A stretch of 64,000 bases of DNA from assembly GCA_964036195.1 (NCBI GenBank), contig OZ038460.1, forward strand, positions 4,715,504 through 4,779,503, in the 5' to 3' direction. The DNA comes from Sphaerolaimus hirsutus (Eukaryota > Nematoda > Chromadorea > Monhysterida > Sphaerolaimidae). This document shows positions 48,028 through 59,347 of this stretch, piece by piece (the stretch's first letter is position 1; the number at the start of each line of letters is the position of its first letter). A program made the position numbers and the translations under genes. The notes beneath the pieces were generated by a model that saw only the letters and a list, made by a program, of their open reading frames with translations, had not been told where the DNA came from and did no database searches.

Positions 48028-48735
48028 TACCGTATTTCCTCGAATTACCCCCCCTCGAAATACCCCCCCCCCCTCGTTTGCCCCCCCCCTCTCGAGACCA
48101 CTATGAAACAATCACCCCCCCTCGAAATACCCCCCCCCAAATTGAGTGTGAAGAGAACGTACATGACAAATACTGCAGTTTGTGTTCTGCGTAGTGCAGA
48201 ACATACGTTAAAACAATGTCGGAATCACGTTAGAACAGTGTTCATACCATCTATACTCGGCGTACATGATACTCTGCCCTCGCACTGATTTATGTCTCGT
48301 GTTGGAAGCGTGCCAATGATTATTAAATCATGCGATTTCCATAAAAAGATTTAAAAAATTAATCGATGTGAATATGTTAATGAATAACATTAAAACAACA
48401 ATCAATTTTATTATCTTTTTGTGAAACTCGCACGCGTTAACCATCGTTGGCACACATCCAGCGGGAACCACGCGTGCAAGGTGTAAAGTAACCGGAGTAT
48501 GCGTACTAATATTAGTCTACAGGAGTCTTTACATGTCAGTTATTGATGCACTTTTCTACCCCAGCGCACATCACAAACAACGATTTTGTACTAGGATTTC
48601 AAAAAAGTTCTTGTGAAATAATAACCCCCCCTCGAAATACCCCCCTCGAAATACCCCCCTCGTTTAACCCCCCCCCCCCTCTCGGGAGCACTATGAAACA
48701 ATCACCCCCGGGGGGTATTTCGAGGAAATATGGTA
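48028..48735. repeat. TACCGTATTTCC-family element interrupted by a MITE
   Basis: It starts TACCGTATTTCCTCGAATTA and ends TTTCGAGGAAATATGGTA. The interior matches the 3003-3342 copy, except that a TACTCGGCG-type MITE (48254-48499) is inserted at CCATCTA|CGTACTAATATT. The nesting dates the TACCGTA family insertion before that MITE's activity. Confidence 0.75.
48254..48499. repeat. TACTCGGCG-family MITE, nested
   Basis: It starts TACTCGGCGTACATGATACT and ends GTAAAGTAACCGGAGTA, with TA at both borders, inside the element at 48028-48735. Its arms share TTGGAAGCGTGCCAATGAT / ATCGTTGGCACACATCCA with the copy at 9056-9311. Confidence 0.75.
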
Positions 48736-49691
48736 TCAATTTTTATTCAATCGCTCTTACATGCAAGTATGATGAGTGCGCACAATGTGTATTCCCCTGT
48801 ATTGTACTCCCTTGAAAAATTCTATATCTTTATCCTTTCCACATTAATCTACTTTTTTTCAGGTGTAAATCTACTCCAATTAAGTGCAATTTTTTCCCAC
48901 GTGAATACATTTCAATTTCATAACTATCATGATTTATTATCTCCCATTCTGTTCAAGTACCCCTAACAGCTCAAAAAAAATCTCACTCTCATGAACCACC
49001 ATGTACATAAACACATTTCGATCAAGCATAACCAGACATAAGCTGAACTAAAAGCATGATGCCATTAGAGCGTTGAAATCGACGCGAACCCCACGTTTGC
49101 TCGGCTAGACTAAAATAGGTCCTGTGAACCTCGGCGCCTTTTAAATAGGCGTGGAATTGACGCCAAAATTGTTCACTGGGGGGGGGGGTAATGGCGTTTT
49201 GTAAGGTGCCCGTTGGACATCTTGTGCTAGACGTCCTTGAGCATTTTTAGTGGATGATGCAAAGTCTGGGGCCAATTACGCATTGTCTGTGCTGCTTCGT
49301 CAAGTGACAATTGTGAGAAAATGTTTAAAACTTTTCAGTGAAAATTTACGGGGCATCAGTCTTTACAGAGTGGACGGTTGTTGTTAGCGATCGTTGATAG
49401 GTTTGCAGGCTATCTAAAATATATCCTTTGATAGATGCATCCATTTGCAATATGTCTGGCGCAAAGTGCCAAAAACCTCACACCAAATGTGAAAGTGAGT
49501 GACAACGACATTTCCTTCCAAAACCGCCTAGACATTCCCTTCCCATCTCCAATCCGCAGCCTCAGTACACAAGTGAGCTCATGAAATGGCGCGTGCGCTC
49601 AACTGAGGGCCCAATGTCAGCCAGTGGGGCGGCGCGGCGGCTCTTGGTATGTGCCGCTCTATTGCCAGCCCCCCTCCCCCATACAACAGCT

Positions 49692-49913
49692 GGTGCCAGT
49701 TCCGCAAAATGAGAAGTGAGAAGTGAAATGGCAAAGGCGAAGTGAAACGGTAAGTGAATTGGCAAAAGTGAAGTAAAAATAAAAATAAAATGTAAATTCT
49801 CTTCGCTTTTGCCATTTCACTTGCCAATTCACTTGCCATTTCACTTCGCGTTTGCGCTTTTACTTCGCCTTTGCTATTTCACTTCTCACTTCTCATTTTG
49901 CGGAACTGGCACC
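49692..49913. repeat. GGTGCCAGTTCCGC element, intact copy
   Basis: Inverted ends GGTGCCAGTTCCGCAAAATG and CATTTTGCGGAACTGGCACC are followed inward by AGAAGTGAGAAGTGAAATGG and its complement. Both ends are the same, so on either strand the right end reads GGCACC, not an acceptor-like CAG. Relatives: 6341-6941, about 28370-28642 (right end only, GGAATTGGCACC), and about 54597-54833. Confidence 0.75.
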
Positions 49914-50419
49914 TGGTGTATAAGTGCAGCGCAGCGCATGCGTTGCACTGCATGCGCCGTGCCGCGCGGCGACAATGCACACGCGCAATCAAAATGTGAG
50001 CACATGCATTTTTCAATGTGTTTTTTTGTGTGTGTACTGGAGATTTGATGGGGTGCTTAGAGCCCCCGATGTGGCTGCTTATCGATGATGGCTTTTAAGT
50101 GATTAGATGGCGACAATCGAATTGAACATAATGATATTACCTACTCAATTTTGGTCGCTATCGGGGCCGACTTTTTATCTCCACTAAAAGTCACCATTTC
50201 TAATTGATATGCCTAGCCTCAGTACCTTAAAAATAAATAGCACACTCCACTGCGCGAAAGCAAAATATTGCCAGTACACTTACGCAAAACGGATCTGAAA
50301 TGAGTGCATTCTCATCGCAACTATATCAGTGGCCGTAGCTAAATTGCTTTTGAAACACTAGGCGGACATGCGAAAGCTTGTGCAGATATGCACATGCATG
50401 CGCTGCCGCCGTGCCCTGG

Positions 50420-50547
50420 TCCCAGATCCAATTTGGACGTAAGGTGCACGTAAGGCGCCCGACACGTGAGTAAGCGCATGAAATTGTGCGCAGAAAGCCC
50501 ACCTGCTGATCGCCTTGTGGGCGCCTTACGCTCTAATTGAATCCAGG
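50420..50547. repeat. ACGTAAGGTGC hairpin element
   Basis: CAGATCCAATTTGGACGTAAG and GGCGCCTTACGCTCTAATTG with ATCCAGG form inverted ends, matching the hairpin in the PEPCK 3' region (34761-34842). Class unknown. Confidence 0.55.
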
Positions 50548-52017
50548 CCCTGGTCTTGGTTGCAAGCGTCAGCGGAGCCTGGTGTGCTGCCGCGAGTCAA
50601 ATGTGCCGGCTGGTTCAAAATGAAACGCCATCATGGGTTAATCCCGAAAGTGGCCAAGACGAGAGGCAAGTACAATCATGTTGAAGTTTCAAGTGAAGTG
50701 ACAAGTCCACATAAGTGTACAAATCTAAATGAAAATAAATACTTGCGACTTATGAGTCTACCTGTCACTTGAGTCTCCACATAATTTTCCTGACCACTTA
50801 ACACTTTTCCTGTCACTTGTCCACTTTCGTAAGTGGCACCTTGTTTCCACTCGAAACTCAGTTTTGAACATGCGTGCAGTGCCCTGTGTGTTGATATTCA
50901 TATCCAACTGCTGTAGCAGTGCACTACACTGCTTGTTTCTGTTCACCGGTGATCATTACTTTGGTCCGCTTCAATCGGCCTATCGTAGGTTGCGATCTTT
51001 AGAACACACTTTGAAACACAGAAAGTGATTTAAATTTGAGTTAGTTTCTGTGTTTTTGTGTAATTAACACAGAAATTGTTTGGTCACCACCACCAGCTGT
51101 TTTTGTTTCCGTTCATCCTCACTGGAATCAGATTTGTTCTTGTGAAAATCATGAATTTAATTGAACATGTTGTTGCTTTTGTGGTAGTTGATTGAAATTA
51201 GTTACAAAATTGTAGTAAGTTCCATCAACTACTACTCTTTGTTTCAAATTGTAAATGTATTTTGCAGGCATTTAATCCAATACCAATACAAAATACCAAC
51301 ACATAAACTTTAAAAACTCAAAACACAGAAGATATTGTAAAAATAAAGCTCTTCCATCCTAGCTAATATCATAGGTCAGCTGAAATCTCATGAATACAAC
51401 ACACTTTGTCAGGGAACCAACATCAAACACCGTCATCATTTATATTCCCCAGATTACGGTATTCATGCGCGGGAGCCATTCGCCTTTCGATTTATATCAC
51501 GTCACAAGCTAACCACTGAAAGCTTGTGCATTTCGTGACTTTCCTATTTTGATGCATTGTAGGATATTTTACTATTTATTTTAGTCGTATTTTCTTTGTT
51601 GCATTTTTATATTTAAGTGTGTTTCTTTATTGATATTTTGCCTTGATAATGACTGATTATTCTAGTGTAAATTGTTGGTTTTTCAAATTAATTTTAGTTA
51701 AATTGTAGTAGGTTTTTGTAGTTTTGCGCAAAAAGATTTTTGTGGTAAGTTCTATCAACTATAATACTACAAAGTAATTAAACAAAGACGAAAAATTAGT
51801 CTTTTAATGATGAAATTGTGTTTGAATACAACACCTTGGAACATCTTGAACATTTTATTCTATTTAAGTAATTTTATTTACATTCAAGGGTACCTAAATA
51901 CGTTCTTGAATCGAGTCATCAAGTATCGTTGCGACTAAATATAAAGGGTGGCTTTTAGACTCTTAGCACTTTTGGCCAATAAAAGCTAAATTCAAGTGCT
52001 ACGCTTACACAATTATA

Positions 52018-52097
52018 CTAGGTTGTCAACTAAGTAACCTTAATTTTTTGCATATGTGTGATCGCAAAAAATTAATGTTACTTAGTTGACAACCTAA
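52018..52097. mobile_element. 80-bp mariner-like hairpin MITE
   Basis: CTAGGTTGTCAACTAAGTAAC at the left and GTTACTTAGTTGACAACCTAA at the right are a near-perfect inverted repeat, meeting across TTTTTTGCATATGTGTGATCGC. TA flanks both sides. The end word TTAGGTTGxCAACTAAGT is that of cecropia/irritans-type mariners, from established knowledge of those families. Confidence 0.8.
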
Positions 52098-53767
52098 TAC
52101 TTATTGCATGATAAGTGCTTGTGGCTAGTGTTTATGCGTGCATGATTGCCTGCGTTAAGATATTCATTTGCTTTCATGACGTCCATTGGTGAATCGTTGC
52201 TAATTGTCATTACTTTACGTGCGCTTTTTGCACCGTTGCACTAAGTTTACAGGGAAAACATGATACTTTGTCAAGAACTTTTCTGACATTTCACTAATTA
52301 GGATACATGAACATGATTATTTATGTGTGGAAACAGTCTCATACTGTGCTGTAAAACTTAAGTTTTACACTCCGCTTTTGGGCGTCTGCATCCGCGTCTA
52401 ATCCCAGCACACATGTACACTTACCATTAGAAACCAAATATTTATGCTGTGAGCAAATGTGCAGTTCCTTGTAAAATCGAATACTAAACACTAGTGGGAA
52501 AATGACGCCATGGCGCTGGTGTGCTTTAATGGCGCCACTATTCTTGACTGTGCCATGGCGCCCGGCGCCATTTTCCTCAATGGCGCACTGGCGCCATTTT
52601 CTTGGCGCTTTTCCATCCCTACCGACCACCCAGACATTGGGGTGTCAGCGTGTGTCAGTAAGCAAACACAAAATGACCCGCTGTTGTCCTGTGCTAACTG
52701 GCGACTGCGATATAACCGCTGCGCGCTAAATAACTGCACTTGCCCGTTCCATTGGGATTTGAGGTGCTCGGAAAGTTTGCGGGCGTGTGGCTTTTTATTT
52801 TATTTTTTTGCTGCAGCAGGTGGATTTTTGTTTAAATTCAATTGTGTTTAAATTAAATTAAATTTGTGCAGCAGCTGGAGTTCATTAAATTGAGACCAGG
52901 CTGATTTTATTGAGACATTTAATTGAGACAAGTGATTAACCATTTGCAGAAGCACGCAATTGTTGTTTTATGTTGTCTACACTGTTATCTGTGTGTCACC
53001 AAAAAGTGTACCTTCTATTGAAGACCTGCATTCTATTAGACGAAATATGGTAACATAAAGCAAAAAGGTTTCATGCATTAAAAGTGCATTTTTATTTTTA
53101 AATACCTTTTTGAAAGTGCATACATAAGTGCTGCATTGTTTCGCAAGACTGTATCTGTGCATGTAAAATGTGCTGTCCACAGAGTATATGTGCTTCTATT
53201 TACTAGCTGAGGAATTTTTTATTATATTGTACTGAGATGACATTTTTGTTGATGTTCACCTCCATGTAAAAAAAGTTTGCATTAGATTTCATAACAATGT
53301 CATGTACATTTCTTAAACGTGTCTCACCATTTTTGGGACCCATCTATCACACTCGCCACTATTCCGACGGATCTAAATTCAGCAAAATTTATAAAATCGT
53401 CACACCGCGCCGCGCCATCTAAGTACTGTCACCGTGTGCGGCAGCATGCCAAAAACGAGCCTTGTGATTGAGCAGTTACGCAAACACGCCGCCCGCACCG
53501 ACAATTTTCGCCTTCTCAACGCAACACGCGGCGATATCCATTTGGCGCCCATGCGGCGGCGCGCGTGCATCGCACTGCTCAACGGCTGCGCGGCGCACTG
53601 CATTGTGTAGTGGCAGTCACGACCTACGGCCGCGGCGGCGGTTATTAGCCTACGCTGGTTTGGTTTGCTTGCCGCACGGCTGAATGTATTCGAATTAATG
53701 CAGCCAGAGAGATAAACTAGTGTGAAGATTCGATTCTGGCGGCTGAGATTTGGTGCTGGGTGAGTGG

Positions 53768-55058
53768 CAGAGTTGTACAAATACTGGTATTTTTGGAAAA
53801 CGTAAACGTAAACGTAAATACCTTTTCAAATTTTGGAGTATAAATACTAAAACGTAAGGTATTTTGAAAATACCTGGGAATACGTAAAATAAAACGTAAA
53901 CGTAAAAATCAATATTGTTTGTTGTGCAAAGCACAGAGTTCTTCCACTATCACTGAATAAAAAAGGACATTTTTACAACATTATGTATGTTCCTATGATC
54001 TTCATTGACATCATCTGTTTTTTCCTACATACCTGTATTTTACCTATATTTTATATACCGTATTTCCTCGAAATACCCCCCATGTTTCATAGTGGTCCCG
54101 AGAGGGGGGGGGGTTAAACGAGGGGGGGGGTATTTCGAGGGGGGGGGGGTTATTATTTCACAAGAAATTTTTTGAAAACCAGGTACGAAATTGTCGTCTG
54201 AAACGTACGCAGACGTCGAAAAATGCAACAAAAACCGCCATTTATAAGGTTCTGTAGACTAATATTAGTATGTAGATGGTATGTACACTGTTCTAACGTG
54301 ACACCGACATAGTTTTAACGTGTGTTCTGCAGTACACAGAACACAAACTACAGTTATTGTCATGTACGTTCCCTTTACACTCAATTTGGGGGGGGGGTAT
54401 TTCGAGGGGGGGGGGTGATTGTTTCATAGTGGTCCCGAGAGGGGGGGGGGTCAAACGAGGGGGGGGGGTATTTCGAGGGGGGGGGGTATTTTGAGGAAAT
54501 ACGGTAGATCTATGGGATCGGGATATTGAGTTGGGATATGATCGAAACCGGTTGAGATTTGGCGTCGTTGTCAACTAGTGCGTGTAGGGTCATATGGTGC
54601 CAATTCCCTAAGTGGACAATGGCAAGTTGAATGGCAGATGAAAAGTAAAAAAACAGTATATTTATAAGTGGCAAATGAAATGGCAAGTTAAAGGACACAT
54701 GGCAGGTCACAAGAAGACACTAGTTTTTGACTTTTGACTTCATTTCACTTCTCACTCATAAATTTACATTCCTCTCAAATTTTAACTTATAATTTTTAAA
54801 TTGTTTCGGTTCTCCACTTGCGGAATTGGCACCCTCTCATCATTTAAGCATGATGAACTCATCATAATACACTACATTTGTCAAATAATACAGTTCCGTA
54901 AACTTAATTTTTACGTTTTCTCTGGTACCCGGGTAATTGTGCCAGGAAAACGTAACAAAACGTAACGGTATTTTTGGAAAGCGTAAACGTAAACGTAAGT
55001 ATAAATACCCGAATAACCGGGTATTTCGGGTAAACGTGAATACGTTTTTGCAACTCTG
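53768..55058. mobile_element. hAT-type element with nested insertions, TSD GTGAGTGG
   Basis: It starts CAGAGTTGTACAAATAC and ends GTTTTTGCAACTCTG. It is flanked by exact 8-bp repeats GTGAGTGG (53760-53767, 55059-55066). ACGTAAACGTAAATACC words fill the outer arms. Nested inside are a TACCGTA-family element (54056-54506) and a GGTGCCAATTCC element (about 54597-54833), accounting for most of its 1291 bp. Confidence 0.85.
54056..54506 (-). repeat. TACCGTATTTCC-family element nested in the hAT element
   Basis: It starts TACCGTATTTCCTCGAAATA and ends TTTTGAGGAAATACGGTA. The interior is the reverse complement of the 3003-3342 copy (ACTAATATTAGTA, CATGTACGTTC). Long G runs replace the C runs. It lies inside the element at 53768-55058. 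Confidence 0.75.
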
Positions 55059-55077
55059 GTGAGTGGCGACTGCAGAC

Positions 55078-55569
55078 CACAGTTGTTCAAACGTATTTAC
55101 GTTCACTCGATAAATACGTATACTTGAGTACTGCGTAAATACGTTTACGTTTCCTCCCAAAAAAATACTGGTACGGACTTTGAATTTGAATTTTGAGATT
55201 GAATTTTGACAACTTTGGCATTTTGACAGACAGAAAGTGACAAAAAAAGGACATCTTACTAAGAAATACTTAGGGAGAGTAAAACATGTCTTTGATGTAT
55301 TCTAGAATAAGCAAAAAACTTTCTGACTTTAACGTTTTCTGTGAGAAAAATACTCACTTTCACATTTTCTGTGAGAAAAATACTCATTTTTACGTTTTCT
55401 GTGAGAAAAATCCTCAGTTTTACATTTTCACAGGAAAAAAGTATTTTACTCACGTTTTACACGTGCCAAAGTAAAAAGTTTTTACTTAACGTTTTCTGTA
55501 CTCAGGGTGAGTAAAAAAAAAGTACTTTACGTTTACTTTGAAAAAAGTTCAGTACTTTTAACAACTGTG
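55078..55569. mobile_element. hAT-type element, TSD CTGCAGAC/CTGCAGGC
   Basis: The 492-bp element starts CACAGTTGTTCAAACG and ends CTTTTAACAACTGTG. It is flanked by 8-mers CTGCAGAC and CTGCAGGC (seven of eight identical). The interior has ACGTTTTCTGTGAGAAAAATA in three to four tandem units (55333-55420). It is the same family as 53768-55058, whose target duplication ends only 11 bp upstream. Confidence 0.8.
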
Positions 55570-55577
55570 CTGCAGGC

Positions 55578-55988
55578 CGCCTCTGAGATGCTCTCGCAGA
55601 TTTCATTAGTGTAGTTGTGCCAGATAAATACATAAACGTGTGTATTTTTGACGTGTGCGCGCCATCGCTAATAAAAATGGAAGCCGCCTACATTTAGATG
55701 AGATTTGGCCACAATTTCGCACTTGTGTATTGACACCCCCCCCCCCCCGCATGTCTCAACGTAATGCACCATTTAGCAATGTCTTGTTCACTGGGCAAAG
55801 TGTTTCTGCGGCTGCGTTGTGACGCTGCCGCACGATGAACGCCCGTTAAGCCAGCTAACACAGTGGCATAATTCAAAGGCGACTTTTATACGCTCGTGAA
55901 GCGACCGCGGCGGGAAAGTTTCGGACACTGCGAGGTTTATTTTAAGAGCCTGTTCATTTATGCGGGTACCCTCTAACAGGACCCCCCG
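55578..55988. other. Intergenic DNA, no gene recognised
   Basis: Sequence with a C homopolymer at 55735-55748 and a GC-rich stretch at 55800-55920. Frames on both strands are open over short distances, but I recognise no protein family and see no convincing splice structure. Confidence 0.4.
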
Positions 55989-56149
55989 GTGCCAATCCCA
56001 GACCCTGTAAAATGTCAAATGTCACGCAAAGTGTCAAAAGTCATGTAAAATGCCCTGCAAAATGGCAATTCGGTTGCCATTTTGCAGGGCATTTTACATG
56101 ACTTTTGACACTTTGCGTGACATTTTACAGGGTCTGGGACTGCCCCCAG
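55989..56149 (+). repeat. Introner-family element, cleanest palindrome
   Basis: The 161-bp element starts G|GTGCCAATCCCAGACCCTG and ends AGGGTCTGGGACTGCCCCCAG. Between them is an almost perfect palindrome centred on GGCAATTCGGTTGCC (56065-56080). This copy is closest in sequence to PEPCK intron 5. Flanks are GC-rich but no exon is recognised. Confidence 0.75.
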
Positions 56150-56841
56150 AGCACTCCTTTTCTCCCATGCTGCATTTCTAGTCAATTTTGCGTCGCCCGC
56201 CAACCCCGAAAGTTGCCGCCCCGCCGCCGCGGCCCGACTGCAATTCGCCGCGGCTGCAGCCAGCGAGTCACCGTGAATAATGGAGCGCGCGCGGGGCCGA
56301 CCCGCGTAGGTAGCTTTTCGCCCCTCCAATGAGCACAAATACCCTTGCTGTGCGGACTTGGGGAGGCGATTTTTCAGTGGATAATTTGAGATAAGATGTT
56401 TAGGTTATCTTGATATTGTAGTGATGTTGGAAATTTGCGTTGAAATAGGCTGCATAGTTCAGTATATCAGTAGTTACCTAATTAATAATGAATGCTCGAA
56501 TTTTTTTTATTTTTAAGCATCCGCGTTGCGTGTATTTTCGAATAGGGCTCTCTCAAATATCCGTTCCTTCCCCAGCTGCTTTGTCCCAGAAAAATACTTT
56601 TATTTAGAATCCTCAACATAACAAAATCCCCAGGCAAAAAAATCGCATCATCAATTTCAGCGACCATCTATGTAAATTTTCCAATTACCGCAGCCCCCCC
56701 CACCAAACAACTCTGACGTCACCTGAATATAACTACGTATGTATTTAGGTTGCGCCGCTAAAGCACGCAAGTAGGTAAGCGGGCGCATTCGAAGTGCTTC
56801 TCGCCTTGGGTCCGCGCGCCCAGTGTCTATGTTTGAGCGGC

Positions 56842-57100
56842 CTGGGGGCAGTGCCAGGCACTGTGTAATGTCAAATGTCATGCAAAGTGTAAAAAGTCAT
56901 GTAAAATGCACTGGCAAATGAAGTTTGCCATAAAACAGGGTGTTTTTTGACTTTTGACACTTTTTCATGACATTTAACATTTTACAGGGCATTTTCATTA
57001 CTTTTGACACTTTGCGTGACATTTAACATTTTACAGGGAATTTTACATGGCTTTAGACACTGCATTACATTTGACATTTTACAGGGTCTGGGAGTGGCAC
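56842..57100 (-). repeat. Introner-family element, reverse orientation
   Basis: Read on the - strand the left is CAG|GTGCCACTCCCAGACCC and the right CCTGGCACTGCCCCCAG|G, with consensus-like splice-site bases on both sides. The interior has an extra repeated arm (TGACATTTAACATTTTACAGG twice). Whether any - strand transcript uses it cannot be judged. Confidence 0.65.
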
Positions 57101-59302
57101 CTGGCTGCCATGCCGCGTGCCTTGTGTACATAGCTTAAGCAAGTAAGTAAAGGACTTTGCTTAGTATTTACTTACTAATGTGCAGAAGGAGCTATGCAGA
57201 ATCGTAACTAAGCCCGTAATCTATTTTTACTGTGAAAAGTTGTGTTTCCGCTACACACTACTAGCGTATATGTAGGTAAACATCACGTCAGTCATCAACT
57301 ACCTGTAACTGCGCAACTATGGCTTTGCAAATGCTCTTTTGCATATGCAAATAAACTAGTAGGCGTGACCACCAAACTGTGCAGGGGGTCTAAGCTGTTC
57401 ACTGCGGCTACCACAAGTCAACACACTGATGTCCATTGAATCGACGCCATGATTGGCACCTGGCTTTTTGGTGTGTTTGGCGCCGCTTTCCCTGAGTTTC
57501 AAGGTGGCATAACGCTGGATTTTTTGGCTGAAAGTTTTAGTTGTATTTGGCGGTGAAATAGTTTACTTGGCACTTAGCCAACTACCCAAATAGTGTCAGT
57601 TGTCATCGCTCAGTCAGACCCCACCTTGCGTTTGGTTGCGTTTTGCGCCGCCGCGGCTGTCATATTTGCGCTTGTTCGCGGCCGGTCTTATTTACGCCTG
57701 TTTTTCTGTATTCTTTCTCAATCAGCTACAATCTAGGAGATTTTGACAAATTGTTAAAGTGTCAGAATTTGTAAACAGTCAAGTTTGAGTTGAGTTTTTA
57801 GCCGTCATTTGACTTCTTGTATTCATCTCGTGCCCATCAAGTTCTGTCCAGTAAAGTTGCAGTTTCAGACCCAAAAATGTCGTTGTTTTCAACTTCTGAC
57901 TCAATCTGAAATTGGAATTGGGCCCAGACTTCAAACGGGGTTCAGCGCGGCGCGGCAGCTTTATGCTGATGCTGGCACTGCGCGGCGGCGGCCGCCTGCT
58001 AACGCGGCCACATTGTTTGCCATTTATCATGCAATTCAGTCACGATTTCGGACGTTTTTGAGATCGTTTTTTTAGATTTTTGCTGGACAGTTAATTTTGA
58101 ATGGTTGGGTGAGGTTTTTGGCGTGTTTTTTTCGGATATTTGTGTTTCGTCATGGTTGATGACTGTTATTTAAATGCTTATTTATTTAGATGCTTATCAA
58201 TTTTAAATTAGTTATGCCAGAAAACTAATTGTCTAATTATATGATCCCAAAAATGTAAACAAGGCTTAAAATTTTCCACCAATGCCTATTCGTTGCTACA
58301 AAATAGACAAGTGTAAAATGATTTGAAAGTTATACATTTCATACAATGGCAGCGCATGGTGGGGGCGCCGTTTAAGCTACAGAAGCTGATAACTGTTTTT
58401 TTTGTGTTCATAGTGTTTTATGTTTGTATGCAATGCAAATACTTGGCAAATTATTTACCTATATCCACTTCACTGGGTGGCTTCAGTTCATGTTTATGTG
58501 TGAGTGTATTCATTTTTATTCGAATTTAAATTTCACACATCGCAGCTTAAGTGCCTGTTTCCGAAGGTTTAAACATATAAATACCTAATACCTTTAATAT
58601 GTAAGTACTTGTATTGTACTTGTTTACATACATTTTGAAATGCATACATATGTATTTACCTACATTCTCTATTTCTAACACGTGCAAATGTGATATTTTG
58701 CTTGCATCTTACTTTTTCCAGTGTGTTTGTTTTTGAGCGTAAACAATTTTAGAAAGTAATTCGTTTCACAGACGATTATTCTTCACTGTCAAAGAAAAAG
58801 TAGATGCAAGTAGTTTTTACCCTAATTTTTAGGAGTAATTTTTTCCTATTTCATTCAACCTGACTTTCTTACAGTAATATGACAATTTTTCTTTAGAGTA
58901 TACTTGCCTCCCCACAAAAACCATCAAATTATTCAAAAAATCAGGATATTTTCAAATTTTTCTCTCACCACCATGCAATCCCGTCAAAAACGCCACCGAC
59001 ACCAAATGCTGTGGCCAGTGCGATGTGTATTTTATGCACAATTTCGCAGCTGTCGCCAAACCGTTTGCCTTCACACTGCGCCCATTTTTTCGGCCGCGCG
59101 CCGCCGCCGCACAAAGTGCAGCGTAGTTTCGATGTTATTTCGGCTCGCCCGACACGAATTTCAATTGTCCACCGTGAAATCAAATCGATCACTTATAAAC
59201 TATCTTAAATTCCAGGCCGCAAGCGGCAAACCCAAGCCAATCTAAATTATCTACGCAATAAAAAAATCAACAACAATTCTTCCAAATCTAATCCGATCCA
59301 AA
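57101..59302. other. Upstream region of the Gln-rich gene
   Basis: GC-rich patches at 57640-57690, 57940-58010 and 59085-59120 stand out from AT-rich surroundings and may mark promoter or 5' UTR of the gene starting at 59344. AATTCCAG at 59207-59214 is a possible acceptor for a 5' UTR exon that runs into the start codon exon. No protein domain is recognised. Confidence 0.45.
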
Positions 59303-59347
59303 ATGAATCGCGCGCGGCAACAGCACCAGCCGCCCCGGCGACGATGA
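59303..59347 (+). promoter_or_regulatory. Upstream ORF overlapping the main start (ATGA)
   Basis: ATG at 59303 opens a 14-codon frame (MNRARQQHQPPRRR) whose TGA at 59345-59347 overlaps the main ATG at 59344 as ATGA. Ribosomes starting here would terminate on top of the main start, so the uORF could reduce or re-initiate translation. Whether it is in the mRNA is not shown. Confidence 0.55.

Larger units (their letters stand above)
45379..53767. other. Intergenic DNA, no gene recognised
   Basis: Separately listed elements apart, this holds C/G homopolymer patches (45700-45870), fragments ending TTTGAACCCTA (about 47170-47300), a GGCGCC repeat patch at 52505-52615, and a GC-rich segment at 53400-53660 containing GCGGCGGCG-type words. 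Open frames in the GC-rich segments overlap on both strands and show no recognised domain. The remainder is AT-rich. Confidence 0.4.

Noticed and set aside
53400-53780. 126-codon - strand frame in a GC-rich patch
   Set aside because: Open frames occur on both strands, as expected from GC-rich sequence with few stops; no domain or splice structure seen, and its 5' part enters an hAT element.
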